Source: Thiobacillus sp. UBA3361 (lineage in GTDB: Bacteria; Pseudomonadota; Gammaproteobacteria; Burkholderiales; Thiobacillaceae). Taken from it: 38,260 nt of DNA. Both the position numbers and the translations under genes were made by a program. Under the pieces are notes generated by a model that did not search any database, was not told where the DNA came from, and saw only the letters and a program-made list of their open reading frames with translations. The stretch lies in the NCBI GenBank assembly GCA_002360535.1, contig DEQR01000050.1, forward strand, positions 1 to 38,260. The letters are read 5' to 3'. This document shows, in pieces, positions 6,594 through 16,311 of this stretch; position 1 is the stretch's first letter; each line of letters starts with the position of its first letter.

Positions 6594-7094
6594 CTACAGC
6601 CGGATCGGCCGGTTGGGCAGTTCGTTCACATCCCTATCGGCGCGCGAGTACAGCCGAACCAGGTGCGCGTCGATGTCGGCAATGCCTCGGAGCACCCCGG
6701 CCTCGAATGCGCCAGCCCTGAAATCCGACTCCATGCGCTGACAGATGGTCTGCCATTCGGCCTGATCCACCCGCGCCGCTACCCCCCGATCGGCGACGAT
6801 CTCCACGTCCCGGTCGGCCAGCAGCAGGTAGATCAGCACTCCGTTGTTGGCCTCGGTATCCCACAACCGCTGTTCGGCGAACACCTCCAGGGCGCGCTCG
6901 CGCGCCAATCGGCCGCGCAGCAGCGAGGCCATATCCAAGGTGGTTTCCACCGCGAAGCAGATCTCGCCGTGATGACCCCGCTCCGACTCGGCGATGGCCG
7001 CCTCGATGCGCGCCATGCAGGCCTCTGGAAAGCGCCGGTGCGACCACCAGCCGGGCAGGAACAGATGTTTCAGAAAACGTGCGATCGCCACCAT
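6594..7094 (-). CDS. Small TPM-domain protein
   Basis: A 166-aa protein of the TPM (TLP18.3/Psb32/MOLO-1) family without signal peptide or obvious membrane anchor. The domain covers about residues 20-140, with the AAIAESERGHHGEICFAVE start and the GVLIYLLLADRDVEIVADRGV strand pair typical of this fold. The function of bacterial members is poorly defined. The ATG at 7094 is preferred because AGGG lies at a suitable distance upstream; a GTG at 7109 would overlap the previous stop codon. It follows the larger TPM gene with 8 bases between, so lemA, TPM and TPM form one transcriptional unit. Confidence 0.85.
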   Translation of the reverse strand: MVAIARFLKHLFLPGWWSHRRFPEACMARIEAAIAESERGHHGEICFAVETTLDMASLLRGRLARERALEVFAEQRLWDTEANNGVLIYLLLADRDVEIVADRGVAARVDQAEWQTICQRMESDFRAGAFEAGVLRGIADIDAHLVRLYSRADRDVNELPNRPIRL

Positions 7095-7102
7095 CCTAGC
7101 CC

Positions 7103-7990
7103 TCACCACCGTCCCGAGGCGCCGCCGCCACCGAACCCGCCCCCGCCTCCGCCGAAACCCCCTCCCCCGCCAAAGCCGCCGCCGCCACCGAACCCGCCCC
7201 CGCCGCGATAGATGCCGCCGCGGGCGCTGCCCATGAGGGTGACTAAGAATGTGATGAGGGCAATGATCAGGGCCACGCCGAGGCTGCCCAGCAAGAGCCA
7301 GCCACCGGCGAAGGACACCGCCCCCGCCACGCTGGCACCCGGCAGGCGCCCCAGCAGGGCGCGCAGGACGCCGCCCACCACGAAGATGGACAGCATGGCC
7401 AGAGGCAGGGCCTCCTCCATCCCGACCAGGGACAGGCCGGCCCCTTTCCGGATCGGTTCCGGCAGCGGTTCGCCGGAAACCAGCTTGATCAGGGCATCGG
7501 CGCCGGCGCCGATGCCGGCGGAGAAGTCCCCGGCCCGGAAGCGGGGCAGGATCACCTCCTCGACGACCCGCTTGGCCACGGCGTCGGGGATCACCCCTTC
7601 CAGGCCGTAGCCGACCTCGATACGCAAGGTCCGGTCGTCCTTGGCCACCAGCAGCAGCACGCCGTCATCGACACCCTTGCGGCCCAGTCTCCAGTTCTCG
7701 GCCACGCGGATGGCGAATTGCTCGATGCTCTCCGGCGCGGTGGTGGGCACCAGCAGGATTGCGATCTGGCTGCCCTTGGCGGCCTCCAATGCGGCCAGTT
7801 TGCCCTCAAGGGCCTGCCGCTCGGCTGCGGAAAGGGTCTGGGTGAGGTCGTTGACGCGGGCCGTCAGGGGTGGGACGGGGATCTCCGCGTGGGCCGGCAG
7901 CAAGCCCAGGGCAATCAGGCTGCCCAGGAGCAGGACCAGCGCGGCGCGGAACAAGCCGGCCAAACTCAAAGCGGGCACGGCGACGGTCAT
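7103..7990 (-). CDS. Membrane TPM-domain protein with glycine-rich tail (YgcG-like)
   Basis: The protein has an N-terminal signal or anchor (hydrophobic residues about 8-30, ending ALLPAHAE-like), an extracytoplasmic TPM domain (about residues 35-175, with RVNDLTQTLSAAERQALE and VGYGLEGVIPDAVA), and two membrane segments (about 190-255). It ends in a long Gly/Phe-rich repeat (GGGGFGGGG units) closing in GASGRW. This architecture is the classic YgcG-like partner of LemA, and lemA sits immediately upstream. I chose ATG 7990 (295 aa) so that the signal peptide is N-terminal; a GTG at 8047, 4 bases after the lemA stop, would give 314 aa with a basic, proline-rich leader. The biochemical role of LemA/TPM pairs is not established. 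Confidence 0.88.
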   Translation of the reverse strand: MTVAVPALSLAGLFRAALVLLLGSLIALGLLPAHAEIPVPPLTARVNDLTQTLSAAERQALEGKLAALEAAKGSQIAILLVPTTAPESIEQFAIRVAENWRLGRKGVDDGVLLLVAKDDRTLRIEVGYGLEGVIPDAVAKRVVEEVILPRFRAGDFSAGIGAGADALIKLVSGEPLPEPIRKGAGLSLVGMEEALPLAMLSIFVVGGVLRALLGRLPGASVAGAVSFAGGWLLLGSLGVALIIALITFLVTLMGSARGGIYRGGGGFGGGGGFGGGGGFGGGGGGFGGGGASGRW

Positions 7991-8051
7991 GGCTGGGGGG
8001 TATCCGGGCCCACCCCGCTTCCGAGGACGGAGGTACGGGGCCGGCACAAGG

Positions 8052-8672
8052 TCAATAGCCTGTCGGGGCGGGGGCCGCCGTGTCGCCGAAGTCCACCTTG
8101 GGCGGGGCGGCGATGGCCTTCTCGTTTTCCACCGCGAAGTTGGCCTTGGGCTTCATACCGAACACCATGGCGGTGAGGTTGTTGGGGAAGGTGCGCACCG
8201 TGGTGTTGTAGCCCTGCACGCTCTTGATGTACCGGTTGCGCGCCACGGTGATGCGGTTCTCGGTGCCCTCCAACTGCGCCTGCAGGTCGCGGAAGGAGGC
8301 ATCGGCCTTCAGATTGGGATAGTTTTCCGCCACCACCAACAGCCGGCTCAGTGCCCCGCTCAGTTCCACCTGGGCGGCCTGGAATTTTTCCAGGGCGGCC
8401 GGATCGTTGACCAGGTCCGGCGTGGCCTGTATCCGGCCCACCTTGGCGCGCGCCTCGGTGACCTGGACCAGGATGTCCCGTTCGTGGGCGGCATAGCCCT
8501 TGACCGTGTTGACCAGGTTGGGCACCAGGTCGGCACGCCGCTGGTACTGGTTGAGCACCTCAGACCAGCCGGCGGTGACGGCCTCGTCCTGGGCCTGCAT
8601 GGTGTTGTAGCCGCAGCCCGACAGGCTGACGGCAGAAACGGACAGAAATAAGGCAATCAAAAGCTTACGCAC
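8052..8672 (-). CDS. lemA: LemA family lipoprotein
   Basis: A 206-aa LemA protein. The N-terminus (MRKLLIALFLSVSAVSLSGC) is a lipoprotein signal with lipobox LSGC, so the mature protein would be lipid-anchored. The LemA core follows: YNTMQAQDEAV, then WSEVLNQYQRRADLVPNLVNTVKGYAAHE, the strongly conserved helical segment. It is helical almost throughout and has a short C-terminal tail. Translation starts at GTG 8670-8672 preceded by a very strong AAGGAGGAG site (8680-8688), the best ribosome binding site in this part of the window. It follows the uracil-DNA glycosylase gene after 30 bases and is followed by two TPM-domain genes. LemA-TPM linkage is common; the shared function is unknown. Confidence 0.93.
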   Translation of the reverse strand: MRKLLIALFLSVSAVSLSGCGYNTMQAQDEAVTAGWSEVLNQYQRRADLVPNLVNTVKGYAAHERDILVQVTEARAKVGRIQATPDLVNDPAALEKFQAAQVELSGALSRLLVVAENYPNLKADASFRDLQAQLEGTENRITVARNRYIKSVQGYNTTVRTFPNNLTAMVFGMKPKANFAVENEKAIAAPPKVDFGDTAAPAPTGY

Positions 8673-8702
8673 GATTTCTCCTCCTTGTTGGCAAGCATCT
8701 GT

Positions 8703-9443
8703 TCAAGGTGCGGCTGGAGCCGCGGATTGCAAGCGGCCCATGGTCGCGCGGGCCAGGAGCAGGTCCTCCCATGCCTTGGCCTTGTCCGCCGGATTGCGCA
8801 GCAGGTAGGCCGGGTGGTAGGTGATCAGCAGGGGCACGCCACGGTATTCATGCACCTGGCCGCGCAGACGGCCGATGGCGGTGTCGGTGAGCAGCAGGCT
8901 CTGGGCGGCGAAGCGGCCCATGGCAACGATCAGCCGCGGCCGGATCAGGTCGATCTGCCGCTCCAGGTAGGGCAGGCAGGCTGCGACCTCCTCGGGCTTG
9001 GGGTCGCGGTTGCGCGGCGGGCGGGACTTGAGCACGTTGGCGATATAGACGTTCTCGCCCCGCTTCAACCCGATGGCCGCCAGCATGGCGTCGAGCAGCT
9101 TGCCCGCCTGGCCCACGAAGGGCTCGCCCATCCGGTCCTCGTCGGCGCCGGGGGCCTCGCCGATGATCAGCCAGTCGGCATGGATGTCGCCCACCCCCAC
9201 CACGCCCTGGGTGCGGCCGCGGTGCAGCTCGCAGCGGGTGCAGGCGCGGATGGCCTGCTCCAGGGCGGGCCAGTCGAGGTTGGCGATATCTCCGGCGGGC
9301 GTGGCGCCCTCGGCACAGCCGATGATTGTCTCCGCTTCGCGGGGTTCCGGCTCCACGCCACGCGCTAAGGATCGCGTGGAACGCGGGCGCCAGCCCGGCC
9401 AGAGCCCCAGTACCTTCAGCCGCTCCTCGCGGGGCAGGCTCAT
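8703..9443 (-). CDS. Family 4-type uracil-DNA glycosylase
   Basis: A 246-aa uracil-DNA glycosylase of the family 4 (Fe-S) type, which removes uracil from DNA to start base excision repair. Visible motifs are the N-terminal cluster pair CTRC, motif GEAPGADEDRMGEPFVG (the uracil-binding GEAPG), IANVLKSRPPRNRDP, AACLPYL with a further cysteine, and the C-terminal TYHPAYLL (active-site HP). About 75 basic, poorly conserved residues precede the domain. In the classical family the segment before RPP is KCRPP; here that position is TCC (Ser), so one of the four expected Fe-S ligands is missing. The start ATG 9441-9443 overlaps the rimI stop as ATGA, so it is translationally coupled to rimI and tsaB. 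Confidence 0.88.
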   Translation of the reverse strand: MSLPREERLKVLGLWPGWRPRSTRSLARGVEPEPREAETIIGCAEGATPAGDIANLDWPALEQAIRACTRCELHRGRTQGVVGVGDIHADWLIIGEAPGADEDRMGEPFVGQAGKLLDAMLAAIGLKRGENVYIANVLKSRPPRNRDPKPEEVAACLPYLERQIDLIRPRLIVAMGRFAAQSLLLTDTAIGRLRGQVHEYRGVPLLITYHPAYLLRNPADKAKAWEDLLLARATMGRLQSAAPAAP

Positions 9444-9916
9444 AGGGGCAGGCGCATGACCAGGGCATCCTCGTGCCCCTGGTCGGCCGGGTAGTAGCCG
9501 CGCCGCAGGGCCAGCCGCTGGAAACCCAGGCCTTCGTACAATCTGATGGCGGGCGTGTTGGAGGGGCGCACTTCCAGATAGACCCATTCGGCGCCCAGTT
9601 GCCGGGCGTTTTCGAGCAGGACCTCCATGAGCTGCCGGCCGTAGCCCAGGCCCTGACTGGGCGGCGAGACGCAGCAGTTGAGGATGTGCGCCTCCCCCAC
9701 CGCCACGGTCAGCACGAAATAGCCGGTCAGAACGCCATCCAGCTCCGCCACCCAGCAGCTGTAGCCGGAATCGAGGCAGTCACGGAAATTGCCCAGCGTC
9801 CAGGGATAGGGATAGGCCGCCCGTTCGATGCGGATCACCGCGTCCAGGTCCGCCGGCCCCATCGGCCGCAGAGCCAGGGGTTCGGGCCGCGCGGGGGGCT
9901 TCAGGACGGCGCTCAT
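9440..9916 (-). CDS. rimI: Ribosomal protein S18 alanine N-acetyltransferase RimI
   Basis: A 158-aa GNAT acetyltransferase. RimI acetylates the N-terminal alanine of ribosomal protein S18. The acetyl-CoA loop is SQGLGYGRQLM (about residues 90-100), followed by WVYLEVRPSNTPAIRLYEGLGF, the conserved C-terminal GNAT motif. The N-terminal ALRPMGPADLDAVIRIERAAYPYPWT is typical of RimI. It starts at ATG 9914-9916, overlapping the tsaB stop as ATGA, and its own stop overlaps the downstream glycosylase start. tsaB-rimI neighbours are frequent in proteobacteria. Other GNAT proteins share the fold; the context makes RimI the best call. Confidence 0.93.
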   Translation of the reverse strand: MSAVLKPPARPEPLALRPMGPADLDAVIRIERAAYPYPWTLGNFRDCLDSGYSCWVAELDGVLTGYFVLTVAVGEAHILNCCVSPPSQGLGYGRQLMEVLLENARQLGAEWVYLEVRPSNTPAIRLYEGLGFQRLALRRGYYPADQGHEDALVMRLPL

Positions 9917-10635
9917 GCCGACATCCCCGTTCCGTGCGTGTTCCCGCCGGGCCGAGTGCCCATCGTCCGCTCGCGGATGGTCAGGGCGACCTTGTCGCGC
10001 ACATAGACGGGCTCCGCCGCCTCGGGCGGCACCGCCATGCCGGCCCGGAAACGGGGCGCCGCCAGGCGGGCGATGCTCCGGGCATGAGGAATGAGTCCGG
10101 GCCGGATGTCCGTCAACAGGTCCGCGTAGCGCCGGGCGAGGATTTCCGGGTAGGCCGCAAAGGCGCCCCCGCAGCCCACGTAGCCCGATGCCGTGGGCAA
10201 TGGGGCGACGGCGGGCGGGCACACCATGGCCTCGGTCTCGGCCTGCCAGCCGCTGGGGTCGCGGCGCCAGACGGCGGCGTAAATCTCATTCATGCGCGCA
10301 TCCAGACAGGTCACCACCTGTTCGGCGTCTGCTTCCTCGGCCATTGCCTCCAGGGTGGAAACCCCCAACAGGGGCAGACTCGCGCCCAGGGCCAGCCCCT
10401 GGGCCACGCCGCAGGCGATGCGCACGCCGGTGAAGGAACCCGGTCCGCGGCCGAAGGCGATGCCGTCCAGTTCCCCGAGGGTCAGCCCCGCCTCCGCCAA
10501 CAGACTGGACACCATGGGCAGCAGCAGGCGCGAATGGGCCTGCCCGGCATGCACGGCCGCGTCGATTACCCGGCCGTCCATCCACAGGGCGGCGGAGCAC
10601 CATTCGGTGGAGGTGTCGAAGGCGAGAAGATGCAA
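9913..10635 (-). CDS. tsaB: tRNA threonylcarbamoyladenosine (t6A) synthesis protein TsaB
   Basis: A 240-aa ASKHA-fold protein. TsaB is the non-catalytic partner of TsaD in transferring the threonylcarbamoyl group to A37 of ANN-decoding tRNAs. The N-terminus LLAFDTSTEWCSAALW and the segment GRGPGSFTGVRIACGVAQGLAL are diagnostic, followed by TCLDARMNEIYAAVW. It has no metal-binding histidine pair, as expected for TsaB as opposed to TsaD. It is the first gene of a tightly coupled set (tsaB, rimI, glycosylase). The upstream gap holds palindromic repeats; a TAAAAT sequence (complement of 10664-10669) might serve as its -10, without a clear -35. Confidence 0.94.
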   Translation of the reverse strand: MHLLAFDTSTEWCSAALWMDGRVIDAAVHAGQAHSRLLLPMVSSLLAEAGLTLGELDGIAFGRGPGSFTGVRIACGVAQGLALGASLPLLGVSTLEAMAEEADAEQVVTCLDARMNEIYAAVWRRDPSGWQAETEAMVCPPAVAPLPTASGYVGCGGAFAAYPEILARRYADLLTDIRPGLIPHARSIARLAAPRFRAGMAVPPEAAEPVYVRDKVALTIRERTMGTRPGGNTHGTGMSA

Positions 10636-10675
10636 GGCAGGCGACTCGAAATGCTATGGAGGGATTTTAACTTGA

Positions 10676-10789
10676 AAGTCGCGCAGCGACTTCTCGACGC
10701 TCCCCTCGCCCGCTTGCGGGAGAGAGGTTGGGGGTGAGGGGAACGGGTATGGCTTTCATGCTTCGGGGCGTCTTGCAAAGCCATGCCCG
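10676..10789. repeat. Block of three palindromes between tsaB and the HIRAN gene
   Basis: Three hairpins fill this 114-base gap. First, AAGTCGC-GCA-GCGACTT (10676-10692), perfect. Second, an outer CCCCTC / GAGGGG pair (10702-10707, 10736-10741) enclosing CCCGC-TT-GCGGG (10709-10720). Third, a 13-bp stem with one G-T mismatch (10744-10756 with 10777-10789) that touches the stop codon of the HIRAN gene. The middle element (CGCCCGCTTGCGGGAGAG followed by GGTTGGGGGTGAGGGG) resembles a dispersed intergenic palindrome seen in many proteobacterial genomes. No T-tract follows any stem, so a rho-independent terminator is not evident. It may be a REP-like element that shields or processes the mRNA. Confidence 0.7.
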
Positions 10790-11193
10790 TTAGCGCGAGG
10801 AAGCCGTCGCATTGGCGTCTGTCTCGTCCACGGCCAACACCTCGATCAGGACCCGCTTCCAGGGGTCGCGGCCGGATTGCAGATGCAGCACCCGCCCTTC
10901 CACCCTCAGGCCCCGGTCCATCAGCCTGGCCAGGTCCAGGTTGTCGTTGCGCGGCAGGTAACCGATCACCGCACCCCGCCAGGTGACCAGGATGGCCTTG
11001 GCGTCGTGGGGGTTGTCCGGCTCGCGCATCAGGCCGAGTCGGTCGCCGACGGCCATGAGGGGGAATAGGGCGCGGCCGGCGTGGTATTGAAAGCCGGCCA
11101 GGGGCGAGCTCTGGATGACGGTTTGCCCCTCCACCCCCGCCGCGGCGGGCAGGGCCAGCGCCAGCAGCAGCCATGCAGGACGGGTGGTGCGTC

Positions 11194-11197
<4 letters not shown>
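10790..11197 (-). CDS. Exported HIRAN-domain protein
   Basis: A 135-aa protein with an N-terminal signal-like segment (RRTTRPAWLLLALALPAAAG, residues 2-21) followed by a HIRAN domain. HIRAN signatures are SPLAGFQYHAG, GDRLGLMREPDNPHDAKAI and VIGYLPRNDNLDLARLMDRG. HIRAN domains in eukaryotic HLTF/Rad5 and some bacterial proteins bind DNA ends or stalled forks, but a signal peptide would place this one outside the cytoplasm, which is odd. Its ATG (11195-11197) overlaps the stop of the DinG-like helicase gene as ATGA, so the two are translationally coupled. A long hairpin begins immediately after its TAA stop. Either the hydrophobic stretch is a membrane anchor or the domain has a non-DNA ligand here. 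Confidence 0.85.
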
Positions 11198-13152
<1,955 letters not shown>

Positions 13153-13207
13153 GGCGGGCGAGTTTATTACATGCGGCCTAGAGGACGGATCGGGTAAGGA
13201 GACTGTC

Positions 13208-14050
13208 ATGTGGCGATTCTGCGTCCTGCTGCTATTCATGGGGATGAGTGTGTCGGCCTCCGCCACGCCGGTCACCCTCCCCCTGGACAATGGCCTGACG
13301 GCGCGCGCCAATTTCGCGCCGGGCCGGCCGGGCAAGCCCGCCGTGCTGCTCCTGCACGGCTACTTGCAGACCCATGATTTCCCCACCATCCACAGGATGT
13401 TCGAGGCGTTGGCAGGCGAAGGCTACACGGTGCTGGCGCCCAACCTGACCCTGAATGTCACGCACCGCAGGCAGAGCCTGGCCTGTGAGGCGATCCACAC
13501 CCATACCATTCAGGGCGACAGCCGAGAGATCTCTGCCTGGCTGCATTGGCTGGGTGCGCGTCACAGAGGGCCGGTGGCGCTGATCGGCCACAGCATGGGC
13601 AGCGTCGGCCTGCTCGCCTACCTCGAGGCGTATCCCAGGGGAAGGGTAGGCAAGTTCATCGGCATCAGTATCGTGGAAGGCCGCTTGAAGCACGACGAAT
13701 CCGGGCGCCAGGACAAGCTGGCCGAGATGCGCGACCGCATGGCCCAAAACAACCGGCAGCCGGTGACCGAACAGTTTTCCTTCTGCCAGAAGTTAACCGC
13801 CACGCCCGAAAGCCTGGCCTCCTATATGCAATGGTCTCCGGAGCACATTCTGAAGGCAGCCCATAAACTGGCCGTGCCCATCGTGTTCATCATGGGTAGC
13901 CGCGACGACCGGCTGGGCCCCGGCTGGACCGACCGGTTGCTGAAGACCCCGGCGCGGGTGCACGTGGTGCAGGGTGCCAACCATTTCATGGACGGGGAAC
14001 ACGAGTTCGAACTGCTGGACCTGGTCCTCAAGGAACTCGCCGACCTATGA
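13208..14050 (+). CDS. Exported alpha/beta hydrolase
   Basis: A 280-aa serine hydrolase with a cleavable signal (MWRFCVLLLFMGMSVSASA, about residues 1-19), so it probably acts in the periplasm. The fold is clear: the oxyanion strand VLLLHGYLQTHDF, the nucleophile elbow GHSMGSVG, a late acidic segment IMGSRDDRLGP and the catalytic histidine in GANHFMDGEHEF. The substrate cannot be read from the sequence. ATG 13208 has AAGGAG 5 bases upstream, a strong site. The stop overlaps the start of the c-di-GMP enzyme gene (ATGA at 14047-14050), so the two are co-translated, which is an uncommon pairing. Confidence 0.9.
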   Translation: MWRFCVLLLFMGMSVSASATPVTLPLDNGLTARANFAPGRPGKPAVLLLHGYLQTHDFPTIHRMFEALAGEGYTVLAPNLTLNVTHRRQSLACEAIHTHTIQGDSREISAWLHWLGARHRGPVALIGHSMGSVGLLAYLEAYPRGRVGKFIGISIVEGRLKHDESGRQDKLAEMRDRMAQNNRQPVTEQFSFCQKLTATPESLASYMQWSPEHILKAAHKLAVPIVFIMGSRDDRLGPGWTDRLLKTPARVHVVQGANHFMDGEHEFELLDLVLKELADL

Positions 14051-16260
14051 GGCGGCTCTTCGAAGAAGTCAGCATCTCCACCCTGAGCGCGGCGTTCATC
14101 GTCGTCGTGGCCCTGCTGGTGGCAGGTATGGGGGCGCACATGTGGGTCGAGCTGCAAAACGCCTCGGCCAGCATACGCGCGCGGGAGGCGGCAGCCGGCC
14201 GGAAAGAGATATCACAGGCGACTCACGCCCTTGCCCAGCGGATGCGGGACATCAGCGCCAACCTGGCCGGCTGGGACGAAACCCGGCAGCAATTGGTGTT
14301 CGACGAGTATTACACCCTCTGGCGCGATGTCCGGCTGAAGGATGCCCGCATCGTACCCTCCGGCGTGGTCGCCGCGGCCCTTTACCACAAGGGAGGTGAC
14401 ATCCTGATCCCGGACCGCGAGGGGCGCATGCCCGCGCGGTTGCCGGCCGCGCCGCCCATCCTGGTCCATGCGCGGGAATCCGGCCACGACTATCTGTACA
14501 GTTACTTTCCCGTCCATGCGGATCCGGACCGCGCCGTGCTGCTGGGCTACGGCGCCATCAAGTTCGATTTTCTCGCCGAGATGCGCACCGTGCAGTCCTT
14601 CCGCTACACGGATATCAGCACTCTGAGCGTGGCCGTTCCCGGCACCGGGCTGGTCCCTCTGGAGAACCTGGCGGCAAGGCTGAAATTTTCCATCAAGGCC
14701 AATCCGGACGTGGAGGCCCTGCACAAGCTGTTCCTGCATGCCTACGGCCGGCAGTTGCTGGCCACCCTGCTGGTCCTGGCGGTAGCTGCCTGGTTTACGC
14801 ATCGCGTCCTGGTGCGCCCCCTGCGGTTGATGTCGGAGGAAATCAAGGCCTTGCAGTCCGCGGGCGGGACGCTGCCGTCGGCCGAACGGTTGACGGGGCC
14901 CGTGTCGGTTTTGGAGCTGGCCGACGTGCGCCGCGCCTTCAACGATCACCAGCGGCGGCTCGCGGAAATGCACCGCAATCTGGAACAGAGCAACCAGGAC
15001 TTCTACGACCAGGCCAGGCGCGATGCCCTGTCCGGGGCCTTCAACCGGCGTGCCTTCGAAGAAGACTGGCTGGAATTGGGCCAGGTCGGGCACTGCCGGG
15101 GCTGCAATCTGCTCCTGTTCGACTGCGATCATTTCAAGGCCATCAACGATACCTACGGCCACCCGGTGGGCGATGCGGTCATCGTTGCCATCGCCGCGTG
15201 CCTGCGCCAGGCCCTGCGCGCCGGCGACCGGCTGTACCGCATCGGCGGCGACGAGTTCGCCACCATGCTGCGCGACACCCCCCTGCGCATGGCGGAGGCC
15301 ATTGCCGAGCGCTGCCTGGAGCACATCCTGGTGCATGATTTCCAGCAGTACGGCGTGGCCGAGCCGGTGACCATAAGCATCGGCCTGGCCCATGCCGACA
15401 GCGAGGAAGGCCTATCGGAGCTGCAAAAGCAGGCCGACCTGGCCATGTACACGGCCAAGCGGCCCGGAAATCGCAAGATCGTGGTCTATGACGAGAGCAT
15501 CGGCCAGGTGTCCGCACTGGTGGCCAACCGCGAGGTGAGCCTGGTGTTCCAGGCCATCCGCCTGCCCCAACTGCTGGAATTCCGCTACCAGCCCATCATG
15601 CGCCTGCCCGACCCGGTGGCCGAGTACGTGGAGGCCTTGGCGCGCATCCGCCTGGATGGCGAGCTGATCGGGCCGGCCGCCATCTTCCCCATCGTCCAGG
15701 CGCGCCGGCTGGATTCGGAATTCGACCTGGCGGTCATCGCCGCCATTCGCCGCGATCTGGACCTGGACCTGCCGGCCCTGGCACGGGGTGTGTCGATCAA
15801 CATCTCGGCGCCCGGCCTGCTCAACACCAAGGTCATCCAGGCCCTGGAGGCGCTCAAGGCGGCCTACCCGGCGCGCAAGGTAGTGATCGAGATCACCGAA
15901 ACCGCCCTGATCACCCAGATGGGCCCCGCCGTGCAGCACATCGAACGGCTGCGGCTGGCCGGCTGTCTGGTGGCCCTGGACGATTTCGGCAGCGGCTATT
16001 CCAGCCTGCGCTATCTGGCGGCCATGCCGGTCGATCTGGTGAAGTTCGATATCAGTCTGGTGCATCAGCTGCGGCAGGAGGGCGAACGTCCGCGCAAGGT
16101 GGTCGAGGATATCGCCCGCATGGTCCTGAACGCGGGCTACGAACTGGTGGCCGAGGGCATCGAGACGCGGGAGCTCCTGGACAAGGTGACCGAGATGGGC
16201 TTTTCCCACGCCCAGGGCTTCTATTTCAGCGACTCGCACGGCCAGCCGCCCGCAGGCTGA
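14047..16260 (+). CDS. GGDEF-EAL cyclic di-GMP enzyme with periplasmic sensor
   Basis: A 737-aa membrane protein. Transmembrane helices at about 12-32 and 235-257 bracket an extracytoplasmic domain of about 200 residues that looks CHASE4-like (ANLAGWDETRQQLVFDEYYTLWRDV). A short HAMP-like linker follows, then a GGDEF domain (RIGGDEF, residues 398-404) with an intact inhibitory RxxD site (RAGD, 391-394). The EAL domain (EAL at 529-531) keeps SINISAPG, EITETALI, ALDDFGSGYSSLR, VKFDISLV and VAEGIET, so both cyclase and phosphodiesterase residues appear complete. Which activity dominates cannot be told. The start overlaps the hydrolase stop by 4 bases. It would sense an external cue and set local c-di-GMP level. 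Confidence 0.95.
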   Translation: MRRLFEEVSISTLSAAFIVVVALLVAGMGAHMWVELQNASASIRAREAAAGRKEISQATHALAQRMRDISANLAGWDETRQQLVFDEYYTLWRDVRLKDARIVPSGVVAAALYHKGGDILIPDREGRMPARLPAAPPILVHARESGHDYLYSYFPVHADPDRAVLLGYGAIKFDFLAEMRTVQSFRYTDISTLSVAVPGTGLVPLENLAARLKFSIKANPDVEALHKLFLHAYGRQLLATLLVLAVAAWFTHRVLVRPLRLMSEEIKALQSAGGTLPSAERLTGPVSVLELADVRRAFNDHQRRLAEMHRNLEQSNQDFYDQARRDALSGAFNRRAFEEDWLELGQVGHCRGCNLLLFDCDHFKAINDTYGHPVGDAVIVAIAACLRQALRAGDRLYRIGGDEFATMLRDTPLRMAEAIAERCLEHILVHDFQQYGVAEPVTISIGLAHADSEEGLSELQKQADLAMYTAKRPGNRKIVVYDESIGQVSALVANREVSLVFQAIRLPQLLEFRYQPIMRLPDPVAEYVEALARIRLDGELIGPAAIFPIVQARRLDSEFDLAVIAAIRRDLDLDLPALARGVSINISAPGLLNTKVIQALEALKAAYPARKVVIEITETALITQMGPAVQHIERLRLAGCLVALDDFGSGYSSLRYLAAMPVDLVKFDISLVHQLRQEGERPRKVVEDIARMVLNAGYELVAEGIETRELLDKVTEMGFSHAQGFYFSDSHGQPPAG

Positions 16261-16311
16261 AGCGCCCGGGGGCATAATGGGGTCCCGCAAGCGGATCCCC
16301 CATCCTGGGCC
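16261..16311 (+). other. Intergenic hairpin between two signalling genes
   Basis: The 51-base gap contains an imperfect hairpin (ATGGGGTCC ... GGATCCCCCAT around a CGCAAGC loop, 16277-16303). There is no T-tract, so termination is unlikely. It could be a processing or attenuating structure, or chance in GC-rich DNA. Confidence 0.3.

Noticed and set aside
7110..7205. Low-complexity Gly-codon tract as a tandem DNA repeat or possible CRISPR
   Set aside because: It encodes the Gly/Phe-rich tail of a TPM protein; there is no repeat-spacer pattern.
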